NCBI GenBank assembly: GCA_949295235.1
Contig: CASFKH010000049.1
Span: 1 to 5,693, forward strand
DNA from: an uncultured Ureaplasma sp.
Lineage (GTDB): Bacteria > Bacillota_I > Bacilli_A > Mycoplasmatales > Mycoplasmoidaceae
Direction of reading: 5' to 3'
DNA: 5,693 nt
In this document: positions 1 to 5,693 of the stretch, in pieces
Position numbering within the stretch: the stretch's first letter is position 1
How the letters are laid out: every line of letters starts with the position of its first letter
Translations under genes and position numbers: made by a program
The notes under the pieces: model-generated
Told to the model about the DNA's origin: nothing
Seen by the model: the letters and a program-made list of their open reading frames with translations, nothing else
The model's database searches: none

Positions 1-1
1 A

Positions 2-781
2 AAGAATGAATTTTTGAATGTGTATTCTAATTTATTTTTTAATTATGATTTATCATACAACAATGTTTTTATCAATGGAAGTGATCAATATGATCCAAAT
101 AAGAAAAATGCTATTTTTATTGGGAGCTCTTTATTCAAACCATTAAATGGCCCAGTTACCCCAGATAATTATTCAAGATTAACTATTATGCCTTATGTTT
201 TGAATGAAGTTCAAAATACAATGCAAACTTTTTTGAAAAAATATCCTCCAAGTGAATATAACATTATTTTTAAATTACATCCTGTATTTTCAAATGCAGA
301 TGATCCACAAAATTTAGGCGCTATCAATTATGTTAAATTAATAACAAACAATCAAATAACTAATCCTATTATAGTTAATTCATCTATTCCGCTTGAATCA
401 TGAATATCAATTGATTATTATAATTATTTTATTAATAATTCATCCTCTTCATCAATTATATTTAAATCTGATCAACCTCAAAATTGAACTACATTTTTTG
501 GATTACAAGCAACTACTACTACAATCCAAACAACTAGATTATTTTATCAATCTACTTTTGATATTCACAAAGATGAAGTTGCAAGACAAATTCCATTTTC
601 AAATTTTCCAATTCCTAAATATTTTCCAGTTGTTAAAAGATTAGAATCTGATAATAATTTTATAAATTTTACTGATGACAATTTAAAGCAAATTTTAAAG
701 ATATATGAACCTTATTGCCCGTCTGTCCATTTTGATACACCACAATTGGATCCTTATGATTCAATAGTCCTTAATTTTTAA
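2..781 (+). CDS. GT-B-like hypothetical protein (possible glycosyltransferase family 52 relative), 5' end missing
   Basis: The frame is open from the left edge to a TAA at 779-781, giving 259 visible residues; the true start lies outside the window. Two in-frame TGA codons (401-403 and 485-487) are read as Trp. After a variable stretch comes a beta-strand-like segment ending in IGSSLF, a helix, and then EYNIIFKLHP (KLHP at visible residues 91-94). Further on are IIVNSSIPLESW and FGLQATTTT. A K-x-H-P strand, then an (I/V)-x-x-S-x-P-x-E segment, then a G-x-x-(S/T)TT segment is the layout of the C-terminal nucleotide-sugar-binding half of GT52/sialyltransferase-like GT-B proteins. This is motif resemblance only, so the activity is unproven. 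A run of five Ser near visible residue 150 is low-complexity. Its stop overlaps the ribosome-binding site of the next gene, so the two are probably co-transcribed. Confidence is high that this is a gene and low on function. Confidence 0.62.
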
Positions 782-787
782 AAGGAG
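781..787 (+). promoter_or_regulatory. Shine-Dalgarno site for the ADP-ribosyltransferase-like gene
   Basis: AAAGGAG lies 6 bases before the ATG at 794 and overlaps the last base of the upstream stop codon. It is the strongest Shine-Dalgarno match in the window. It fixes the start at 794 and suggests good translation from a shared mRNA with the upstream gene. Confidence 0.8.
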
Positions 788-793
788 AATAAT

Positions 794-1645
794 ATGAATA
801 AAAAAATTAAAATTACTAGCATTCTTATTGGTTCAGCTATTTTTATGACTACTTCAATAGTATTACCAATTGTTTTATCTAATTATAAAGGTGATAATAC
901 CACCCAAAATATTTATAATGAACCAGATATTGATTATAAATTAAAATCTCACTTTGATGATTGATATAATAGTTTAACTAACGAAAAATGAAATAAAGAT
1001 GAAAATGGCGATTTTATAGACTATAAATCATACTCTGAGCAACAATCATTATGTTTATATGCAAATTTTAGAGGATATTATTGGAATGAACCCTTGCACC
1101 AAGGGATACAACCTACAAATAGAATTGTAAGATTAAAATTAGCAGGGGAAAATAATCCATTATGAGTATATGGTGAAGACTACAAATATATTACACAGGC
1201 ATTATCTAGAGCAGAATTTCCATATGAATATATTACATACCATGGTGTTGAATATATGGAAAATGAGTTTTATGATCAATTAAAAGATTTTATAACCGGT
1301 GATGATTTAAATGGTTATAATTATTCAAATTGTGTAGGAAGAACTATTACAAGTTATGGGTTTTTATCAACTTCAATTTCAAGAGTTGAGGCTATAAGAT
1401 ATTGTGATGGATGAAATTGAGAAAATAGTGAAATTAACTTACCATTAAAAGAAAAATTTGTTTTTGAAATAAAAATACCAAAAGGAATGATAGGTGCAGC
1501 TTATTTAGCTGATTTTCCATTATCTGGAATTCCCAATGCTGATAATCAAATTTTATTTTCATTAAATTCAAAATTAAAAATAAAAGAATGATATAAAGAA
1601 AATGATGTTAATTTTTTTAAAATGGATTTAATTAATATAGGTTAA
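794..1645 (+). CDS. Membrane-anchored or secreted ADP-ribosyltransferase-like protein (R-S-E type fold), catalytic motifs degenerate
   Basis: This is a 283-residue protein with six in-frame TGA(Trp) codons and one TGG. Residues 1-7 are Lys-rich and residues 8-29 are hydrophobic, a signal peptide or uncleaved anchor. There is no Cys before residue 87, so it is not a lipoprotein. The rest resembles the ADP-ribosyltransferase exotoxin family (Pfam PF03496 type). ITYHGVE (H150-E153) takes the place of the usual [FY]-R-G motif. GFLSTSIS holds an intact STS (192-194). A third segment, KIPKGMIGAAYLADFP followed by ADNQILFSLNSKLKI, matches the E-x-E-[IV]-L region. Here the motif Arg is His150 and E-x-E is D250-N251-Q252, so the catalytic Glu is absent. 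ADP-ribosylation of a target is therefore doubtful; it may be a pseudoenzyme, a binder or a neofunctionalised member. It sits 12 bases after a GT-B-like gene and ends before a strong terminator. Confidence is high for the gene, moderate for the fold and low for activity. Confidence 0.72.
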
Positions 1646-1748
1646 TTATGACAAATTTTTTCTATTTTTATTAATACAGATAGTTTAAGAAAAATCCCCA
1701 TCTTTACCTCATTTTGGCAATTTATTAAACTCTATATTAGAGAATTAA

Positions 1749-1784
1749 AAAAATCTAATTATGTTTTTCATAAATTAGATTTTT
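1749..1784. terminator. Bidirectional rho-independent-type terminator between convergent genes
   Basis: A hairpin has a left arm at 1749-1763 (AAAAATCTAATTATG), a TTTTT loop at 1764-1768 and a right arm at 1769-1784 that pairs fully apart from one bulged A. The plus strand runs into TTTTTATTT and the minus strand into seven T, so it can stop transcripts from both the ART-like gene and rplA. The stem is A+T-rich, as usual in mollicutes. The spacer before it (1646-1748) holds no convincing gene, only a small CTCTA/TAGAG hairpin at 1730-1742. Confidence 0.8.
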
Positions 1785-1804
1785 ATTTAATATATATTTA
1801 ACAA

Positions 1805-2494
1805 TTAGTTATTATTAATAAGTACTTTAATTCCAGGGCCCATAGTAGCTGAAATTGATATATTTTGAATATATTGTCCTTTTACAGTTGAAGGTCTTTT
1901 TGATTTTATTAATGAAATTAAAGCTTCAATATTTTCTACAATTTTTTTTGAATCAGTTGATACCTTTCCTACACACATATGTATATTTCCATATGAGTCA
2001 GTACGATATTCAATACGACCTTTTTTAAATTCTTCTATAGTTGCAATAACATTTGTTGTAACTGTACCAGTTTTTGGATTTGGCATTAAACCTCTTGGAC
2101 CTAATACTTTTCCTAAACGTGCAAGTTGAGGCATCATTTTTGGAGTTGTGATTATAAGATTAATCTTATTAATCATTTTTTCAACATCAGCAATTATATC
2201 TGATCCTCCAAAATAATCTGCTCCTGCCTTTTTAGCTTGATCTGCATTTATTGAATCATCAATTACTAAAATATTAACTTTTTTTCCATTTCCATTTGGT
2301 AAAGAAATCGATCCTCTTAATTGTTGTTCAACTTTAGTCGTGTCTAAATTTAATTTAATTGCAATATCAATTGAACCATCGAATTTTGAGTATGAAGTTT
2401 TTTGAGCTAATTTAACAGCTTCTTCTAATGGGTATAATTTATTCTTATCAACTAATTCACAAGCTGATTTCATTTTCTTATGTAATTTAGCCAT
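1805..2494 (-). CDS. rplA: 50S ribosomal protein L1
   Basis: L1 binds 23S rRNA helices 76-78, forms the mobile L1 stalk that helps release deacylated tRNA from the E site, and in many bacteria represses its own operon by binding the mRNA leader. The 229 residues are full family length. Visible features are the N-terminal KLHKKMKSA and the KFDGSIDIAIKLNLD segment, where domain I begins. Domain II covers about residues 70-155 (NILVIDD, AGADYFGG). The family signature lies around residues 127-140 (LGKVLGPRGLMPNP), followed by KTGTVT. Domain I resumes with FKKGRIEYR and ends near GPGIKV. It contains no Trp codon. Its ATG shares one base with the rplK stop (TAATG), indicating translational coupling, and AGAGG lies upstream inside rplK. 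It ends shortly before the convergent terminator. Confidence 0.98.
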   Translation of the reverse strand: MAKLHKKMKSACELVDKNKLYPLEEAVKLAQKTSYSKFDGSIDIAIKLNLDTTKVEQQLRGSISLPNGNGKKVNILVIDDSINADQAKKAGADYFGGSDIIADVEKMINKINLIITTPKMMPQLARLGKVLGPRGLMPNPKTGTVTTNVIATIEEFKKGRIEYRTDSYGNIHMCVGKVSTDSKKIVENIEALISLIKSKRPSTVKGQYIQNISISATMGPGIKVLINNN

Positions 2495-2949
2495 TATTTA
2501 TTACCTCTATTTTTTGCACTTAAAGGATCAACGCCTTCAATAACGATACCCATTTGTTTTGCAGAACCTGCAATCATTCTTAACATTGTTTCTTCATCAT
2601 ATGCATTAGAGTCAGCTAATTTATATCTTGCAATTTCAAGAGCTTTTTCTTTACTAATTGTTGCGACTTTTTCTTTTTTTGAATCTTTTGCACCAGATTT
2701 AATTTTTGCTGCATCTTTTAATAAATAAGTTACAGGAGTAGTTCTAATTACATAATCAAAACTTTTATCTTTATATGCAGTAATAATAGTTGGGATTACT
2801 TGTCCCATTTTATCTTTTGTTTCATCATTAAATTGTTTTGTAAATTCTGCCATATTAATTCCAACGGATGCTAATGCTGGACCTGGCTTTGCTTGACCAC
2901 CAATTAAGTTTAATTTGGCGATTCTTGTTATTTCTTTTTTAGGAGCCAC
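2494..2949 (-). CDS. rplK: 50S ribosomal protein L11
   Basis: L11 sits at the base of the factor-binding stalk on the GTPase-associated region of 23S rRNA and contacts elongation factors. The N-terminal domain carries [20 protein letters not shown] and [13 protein letters not shown], the Gly/Pro-rich helix known from thiostrepton and stringent-factor contacts. The C-terminal rRNA-binding domain carries the family signature [16 protein letters not shown] and ends with [14 protein letters not shown] chose the GTG at 2949 (151 residues, starting M-A-P-K-K) because homologues commonly begin that way and AAAGG lies 8 bases upstream. The in-frame alternative is a TTG at 2955 (153 residues), 6 bases after AAAGGA. 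An out-of-frame ATG lies between them. It is the first gene of the rplK-rplA operon, with its own promoter and a structured leader. Confidence 0.97.
   Translation of the reverse strand: MAPKKEITRIAKLNLIGGQAKPGPALASVGINMAEFTKQFNDETKDKMGQVIPTIITAYKDKSFDYVIRTTPVTYLLKDAAKIKSGAKDSKKEKVATISKEKALEIARYKLADSNAYDEETMLRMIAGSAKQMGIVIEGVDPLSAKNRGNK
2503..2508 (-). promoter_or_regulatory. Shine-Dalgarno site for rplA inside the end of rplK
   Basis: On the minus strand AGAGGT lies 8 bases before the rplA ATG and within the last codons of rplK. With the TAATG stop/start overlap it supports coupled translation of L11 and L1, so repression at the rplK start would also lower L1. Confidence 0.65.
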
Positions 2950-2957
2950 ATGCAATA

Positions 2958-2967
2958 CCTTTCCTTT
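2958..2967 (-). promoter_or_regulatory. Double Shine-Dalgarno site of rplK
   Basis: On the minus strand AAAGGAAAGG gives two overlapping AAAGG cores. The upstream core is spaced for the TTG at 2955 and the downstream core for the GTG at 2949. The site therefore does not decide the start alone; the GTG is preferred on protein homology. Confidence 0.7.
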
Positions 2968-2983
2968 CTATGAAGTATTCACT

Positions 2984-3019
2984 ACGTGGTATATTATGAG
3001 TGCAATTCCTCTACCACAT
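2984..3019 (-). promoter_or_regulatory. Candidate L1-binding autoregulatory hairpin in the rplK-rplA leader
   Basis: In the minus-strand RNA, arm AUGUGGUA (3019-3012) pairs with UACCACGU (2991-2984): 8 bp with one G-U. A GAG (3011-3009) pairs with CUC (3000-2998), leaving six unpaired bases AUAAUA on the 3' side only and an 8-base apical loop GAAUUGCA. Two helices joined by a 3'-side asymmetric loop ending in AUACCAC resemble helix 76 and its neighbours in 23S rRNA, the L1 site, where a GGUGG-GAG strand faces AAAUACCACC. L1 repression of rplK-rplA through such a leader mimic is established in E. coli and archaea; its use here is inference. It lies 16 bases before the Shine-Dalgarno site. Confidence 0.5.
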
Positions 3020-3033
3020 GCTATCTAAATTAA

Positions 3034-3053
3034 GTATGTAAATTGCTACATAC
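3034..3053 (-). promoter_or_regulatory. 5'-terminal leader hairpin of the rplK-rplA mRNA
   Basis: On the minus strand a perfect 7-bp stem, GTATGTA with TACATAC, closes a six-base loop GCAATT. Its first base is 7 bases after the predicted -10 box, so the mRNA may begin with this hairpin, which would protect the 5' end. All six loop bases are complementary to AATTGC in the apical loop of the second leader hairpin. No U-tract follows it, so it is not a terminator. Confidence 0.55.
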
Positions 3054-3060
3054 AAAAAGT

Positions 3061-3069
3061 ATTATACCA
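3061..3069 (-). promoter_or_regulatory. Extended -10 promoter of rplK-rplA
   Basis: On the minus strand TGGTATAAT is a perfect extended -10 (TG-N-TATAAT). The -35 region is poor (best is TTATAA at an 18-base spacing), which is usual for mollicute promoters and tolerable with an extended -10. The predicted start near 3053 gives a leader of roughly 100 bases, long for a mollicute gene and consistent with a regulatory leader. Confidence 0.7.
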
Positions 3070-3082
3070 TTAATATTTTTAA

Positions 3083-3091
3083 TATTATAAA
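3083..3091 (+). promoter_or_regulatory. Possible -10 region of the exonuclease-synthase operon
   Basis: TATTATAAA holds two overlapping -10-like hexamers 10-13 bases before the ATG at 3102. No good -35 is visible. There is no Shine-Dalgarno sequence before the ATG, so the mRNA would be leaderless or nearly so. The surroundings are almost pure A/T and such hexamers arise easily by chance. It would lie back to back with the rplK promoter. Confidence 0.3.
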
Positions 3092-3101
3092 ATAATTAAT
3101 T

Positions 3102-4196
3102 ATGGAAATTTCTTCAAAATATTTATGTTTTATTGATATTGAGGCGACTGATAATGAATCAAATAGAAAAATGATTCAATTTTCAGGTTTAAAAACAACA
3201 TTAGAAGGTGAAATTGTTGAAGAAATTGATTTAATGGTAAACCCTGAACAAGATTTAAGTGAATATATTATTAATTTATTAAAAATTGACAATCAAAAAT
3301 TACAAAAATATCCTAATTTTTTTAAAATTCATCAACAAATTATAAATTTTTTAATTGATTCTACAATTGTAACTTTTGGTGATTTTGATTATAAGTTTCT
3401 TAATAAATCATTTAAAGATATAAACTATGATTTTAATTGACCAGTTTTAGATTGCCAATACGAAATCAAGAAAAAATCTCAAATTTCAACAAATGCATCT
3501 TTATCAAATTTATTTAGAATCCTAAAAGGAGAAGTGGATAAAAAATATTTACATAATGCATTATATGATGCATATATGTTATTAGTAGTTTATTTTGCAT
3601 ATATTAACTTAGATCAACAACAATTAAAAAAGGTTGTTGAGTATAGTCAAATTGTTCCTCGTATTTCTAATCCTAAAAATTTGATATTTAGTAAATATGA
3701 TTTTAACCATATAATAAAGAATAATGTTAATTCTAAATCAATTTTGTTTATTACTAAATTGATAATTAATCAATTTGAATATAAGGTAAACAAAAGAAAA
3801 TGTTTTAAAAAATATATAGAAGAATTTCAGTTTCAATATAATAATCAAGTTTATTATTTTAAAAACCCATATAAAATGATTAAAGAAAATACATTTTCTA
3901 ATATTTATAAATCTGAGTTAGAAATATTTTTAAATAAATTTATTAATATAATGTTAAATTCTGCAATTTTTTTTAGTGACTGTGGAAAAAACAATATTCA
4001 AAGTGTGCTAGAAATTATTTATGAAATTTATAAAAAGTATTTTGAAATTGAATACATTAGTTTAACCTATCTTGCAAAAAAATATAAAACTAAAGATATT
4101 CAAATTTTATGATCAAATTTCATTAATATGATTGAAGATTGTGAAGAAAATATTAAATTGATTTTTAAGGATTATTATGACTGAAATAACAATTAA
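3102..4196 (+). CDS. DEDDh-family 3'-5' exonuclease with an unknown C-terminal region
   Basis: This is a 364-residue protein with TGA read as Trp at residues 113, 337 and 361. Residues 1-165 form a DnaQ-like exonuclease domain with all DEDDh acidic motifs. Motif I is FIDIEAT (D12, E14), motif II is TFGDFDYKFL (D96), and motif III is HNALYDAY (H151, D156). The fold trims nucleotides from 3' ends using two metal ions. The spacing and the ([FW])-G-[DS]-[FW]-D motif II look closer to the ERI1/KapD group than to DNA polymerase proofreading domains, so an RNA substrate is plausible but inferred. Residues from about 175 to 364 are Lys/Asn/Ile/Phe/Tyr-rich, apparently helical, and I do not recognise them. 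No Shine-Dalgarno precedes the ATG; the start is set by the motif I context. The 3' end overlaps the next gene by 20 bases in another frame, indicating a coupled operon with an rRNA modification enzyme. Confidence 0.88.
4167..4171 (+). promoter_or_regulatory. Shine-Dalgarno site of the pseudouridine synthase gene
   Basis: AAGGA lies 5 bases before the ATG at 4177 and inside the last codons of the exonuclease gene. It supports the ATG at 4177 as the start and translational coupling with the upstream gene. Confidence 0.6.
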
Positions 4197-5121
4197 TGTT
4201 AATGATGTTGGTATTAGAATTGATAATTTTTTATTAAAAATGGATCTTGGATTATCAAAGCCACATATTTATAAATTAATAAGAAATAAAAAAATTAAAG
4301 TTAATGATAAAAAAATAGATTTTAATTACAGATTAAAGCTAAATGATGTGATAAAAATTTATTACAATCTTCAAACTAATGAAATGAAAAATTTTGAATT
4401 TTTAGATGCAAAACTACTAACAGATATTATCTATGAAGATATGAATATAATCATTGTTAACAAGCCTGTTGGTCTATTATGTCATGAAGATAATTCTAAA
4501 AAAAATAATGATACTTTAATAAATAGAATTAAAAAATACTTATATGATAAAAATGAATATAAATTAGATAAAGAAAATCAATTCAGCCCATCTTTAGCAC
4601 ACAGAATTGATAGAAATACATCTGGCTTAGTTGTAGCAGCTAAAAATCATGATGCATTAGTATCTTTAACTAAATTATTTAAATATCATTCTTTAAACAA
4701 ACATTATCTTGCCTTAGTTCATGGAATTATAAAAAACAATGATGACAAACTTGAATTATTTATTAAAGATAATAATAATGGTTTTGTAAGTGTTAGTAAT
4801 AAAGAACAAGATGGATACAAAAAAGCAATTACACATTATTATTTAAAACAAATTATTAAAAATAAATATTCATTAGTAGATGTTTGTTTAATAACTGGTA
4901 GAAAACACCAAATTCGTGCATCTTTTAATTTTATAAATCATCCTTTAGTTGGTGAACAAAAATATATTACAAAAAATATTGATAAAAATACCAAATTCAA
5001 ATACCAATGCTTAGTAGCATATAAATTAGAATTTAAAATATATGATAAAAATGATTGTTTATTTTATTTAAACAATAAAGAATTCATTACTGACAAAATT
5101 TGATTTTTAGATTTTATTTAA
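4177..5121 (+). CDS. RluA-family 23S rRNA pseudouridine synthase with S4 domain (RluC/RluD-like)
   Basis: It isomerises selected uridines in large-subunit rRNA to pseudouridine. The protein is 314 residues, with Trp309 encoded by TGA at 5101; reading that TGA as a stop would lose six residues. Residues 12-65 form an S4 RNA-binding domain (VGIRIDNFLLK, SKPHIYKLIRNKKIKVN). The catalytic domain starts at IIYEDMNIIIVNKPVGLLCH. The active-site motif is AHRIDRNTSGLVVAAK with catalytic D145. KHYLALVHG follows with the conserved Tyr177, then TGRKHQIRASF near residue 245 and HPLVGEQKY. The R-[ND]-TSG form and YLALV are more RluC-like than RluD-like, but exact target sites cannot be assigned by eye. 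It overlaps the exonuclease gene by 20 bases upstream and the convergent whiA by 15 bases downstream. The length is normal and all key motifs are present. Confidence 0.93.
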
Positions 5122-5693
5122 AAAAGATACATCATATAATTTTTTAATTTTTCTAATTATATGAGAAATCGATCCTTTGTTTATTTGCTTATCAAATGGC
5201 AAAATTTTATTCATTTCAGAACAAATTTCATTTAAACTATACATTGGAAACTTTACTCTTGTTTCACAAAAAAGTTTTTCCCTATAATTTAGAAATTCAT
5301 ATCGATAATCTACCATTAAAACCTTACATTTTGAAACTAATTCAACAGAGGCTTTTGATATCTTTTGAATATTGGACACTTCTAGATTAATTAAACGTTG
5401 CATATTATTTATAAAATCATGTTCAATTCTATTATCTTCAAAAATAAACATAGATTCAGTTGCACCTAAAATTTTTAGGATATCTGAAATTTGTTCAGCT
5501 TTTTTAAAATATAATACATATTTATTTTTATGAAAAATAATTTTAGAGTTTAATTTGAATTTTTTAAATACTTTTATTAAAAATTTACAAAAATCAGAAT
5601 TTATAATTCTTATTTCAAAATGATTATAAGAATTTGAAGATCTATTAATACTTCCTGAGGTTAAAAAACATCCAATTAAAATAACATTTAAAT
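5107..5693 (-). CDS. whiA: WhiA, DNA-binding regulator with LAGLIDADG-like and helix-turn-helix domains, 5' end missing
   Basis: The minus-strand frame is open from the right edge to the TAA at 5109-5107, showing 194 C-terminal residues; roughly the first third of the protein is outside. Visible residues 1-80 fit the second half of the LAGLIDADG homing-endonuclease-like domain (IGCFLTSGSIN, HFEIRI, YFKKAEQISDILKILGA). FEDNRIEHDFINNMQRLINLEVSNI follows, which is the linker and start of the WhiA C-terminal domain. The helix-turn-helix is around YSLNEICSEMN and INKGSISHIIRKI near the end. The domain order and these motifs are typical of WhiA and not of a real homing endonuclease. WhiA controls sporulation in Streptomyces and division or other functions in Firmicutes. 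In mollicutes, from memory, it is tied to ribosomal protein gene expression. The 3' end overlaps the convergent synthase gene by 15 bases. Confidence 0.93.
   Translation of the reverse strand, partial: LNVILIGCFLTSGSINRSSNSYNHFEIRIINSDFCKFLIKVFKKFKLNSKIIFHKNKYVLYFKKAEQISDILKILGATESMFIFEDNRIEHDFINNMQRLINLEVSNIQKISKASVELVSKCKVLMVDYRYEFLNYREKLFCETRVKFPMYSLNEICSEMNKILPFDKQINKGSISHIIRKIKKLYDVSFLNKI
5132..5164. repeat. 10-bp perfect inverted repeat at the convergent synthase/whiA junction
   Basis: TCATATAATT (5132-5141) and AATTATATGA (5155-5164) pair perfectly around a 13-base A/T loop. It lies in the whiA 3' coding end, 11 bases after the synthase stop. No U-tract follows directly on the plus strand. 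On the minus strand TTTTTT appears only some 6 bases beyond the stem. It could slow or stop transcription where the two genes meet, but it is entirely A/T-rich apart from one C-G pair, so chance is possible. Confidence 0.35.

Noticed and set aside
393..644. Plus-strand open frame of 83 codons, Leu/Ile-rich
   Set aside because: It lies in another frame inside the GT-B-like gene, which stays open through this stretch when TGA is Trp; there is no Shine-Dalgarno site and no motif.
794..880. Lipoprotein signal for the ART-like protein
   Set aside because: There is a hydrophobic N-terminus but no lipobox Cys; the first Cys is residue 87.
1259..1267. ENE at residues 156-158 of the ART-like protein as the catalytic E-x-E
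   Set aside because: It lies before the STS motif, just after the first motif, whereas the catalytic E-x-E follows STS and precedes a hydrophobic strand.
1642..1701. Minus-strand 19-codon open frame preceded by GAGG
   Set aside because: It is downstream of the bidirectional terminator, very short, without a promoter and unsupported by any recognisable sequence.
2972..3021. tRNA-like look of the rplK leader (TGGTAGAG and CTCATAA resemble the D-loop and Met anticodon loop)
   Set aside because: No acceptor stem, no proper anticodon stem and no T-loop GTTCGAATC; the strand folds better as the two-helix leader hairpin.
5375..5379. GACAC, the Streptomyces WhiA core motif
   Set aside because: It is a five-base match inside whiA coding sequence, easily due to chance and not at a promoter.
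5196..5390. Plus-strand open frame of 64 codons
   Set aside because: It is antisense to the clearly recognisable whiA coding sequence and has no motif of its own.
5107..5693. Homing endonuclease / mobile element at the right edge
   Set aside because: The LAGLIDADG-like part is followed by the WhiA helix-turn-helix domain, so it is a domesticated regulator; no intron or intein features are seen.

Overview
The window comes from a wall-less bacterium of the class Mollicutes (Mycoplasma/Ureaplasma/Spiroplasma kind). The DNA is extremely A+T-rich. UGA must be read as tryptophan (translation table 4): five of the seven genes only stay open if in-frame TGA is Trp, and these TGAs fall at sensible Trp positions. 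The L11, L1 and WhiA sequences look mycoplasmal; a Ureaplasma/Malacoplasma/M. pneumoniae-group relative is my guess, at low confidence.

Layout. (1) Bases 1-1645, plus strand: a two-gene accessory unit. It has the 3' part of a GT-B-like protein of unknown exact function, then 12 bases later a membrane-anchored or secreted protein with an ADP-ribosyltransferase (ART) fold whose active-site motifs are altered. (2) Bases 1646-1804: convergent intergenic region with a bidirectional hairpin terminator. (3) Bases 1805-3069, minus strand: the rplK-rplA operon (ribosomal proteins L11 and L1), with an extended -10 promoter and a structured leader of about 100 nt. (4) Bases 3102-5121, plus strand: an operon of a DEDDh 3'-5' exonuclease (ERI1/KapD-like N-terminus, unknown C-terminus) overlapping an S4-domain RluA-family rRNA pseudouridine synthase. 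(5) Bases 5107-5693, minus strand: the 3' part of whiA, overlapping the synthase gene tail to tail.

The right two thirds has a translation theme: two stalk-region ribosomal proteins, an rRNA-modifying enzyme, a probable RNA-trimming exonuclease, and WhiA, a regulator linked in mollicutes (from memory) to ribosomal protein gene control. The left third looks like accessory, surface or host-interaction material.

The most interesting items are the rplK leader and the ART-like protein. The leader has two hairpins with perfectly complementary loops. The second hairpin resembles the L1-binding part of 23S rRNA, and sequence pieces of it recur at the rplK start codon. The ART-like protein keeps its STS motif but lacks the catalytic glutamate.
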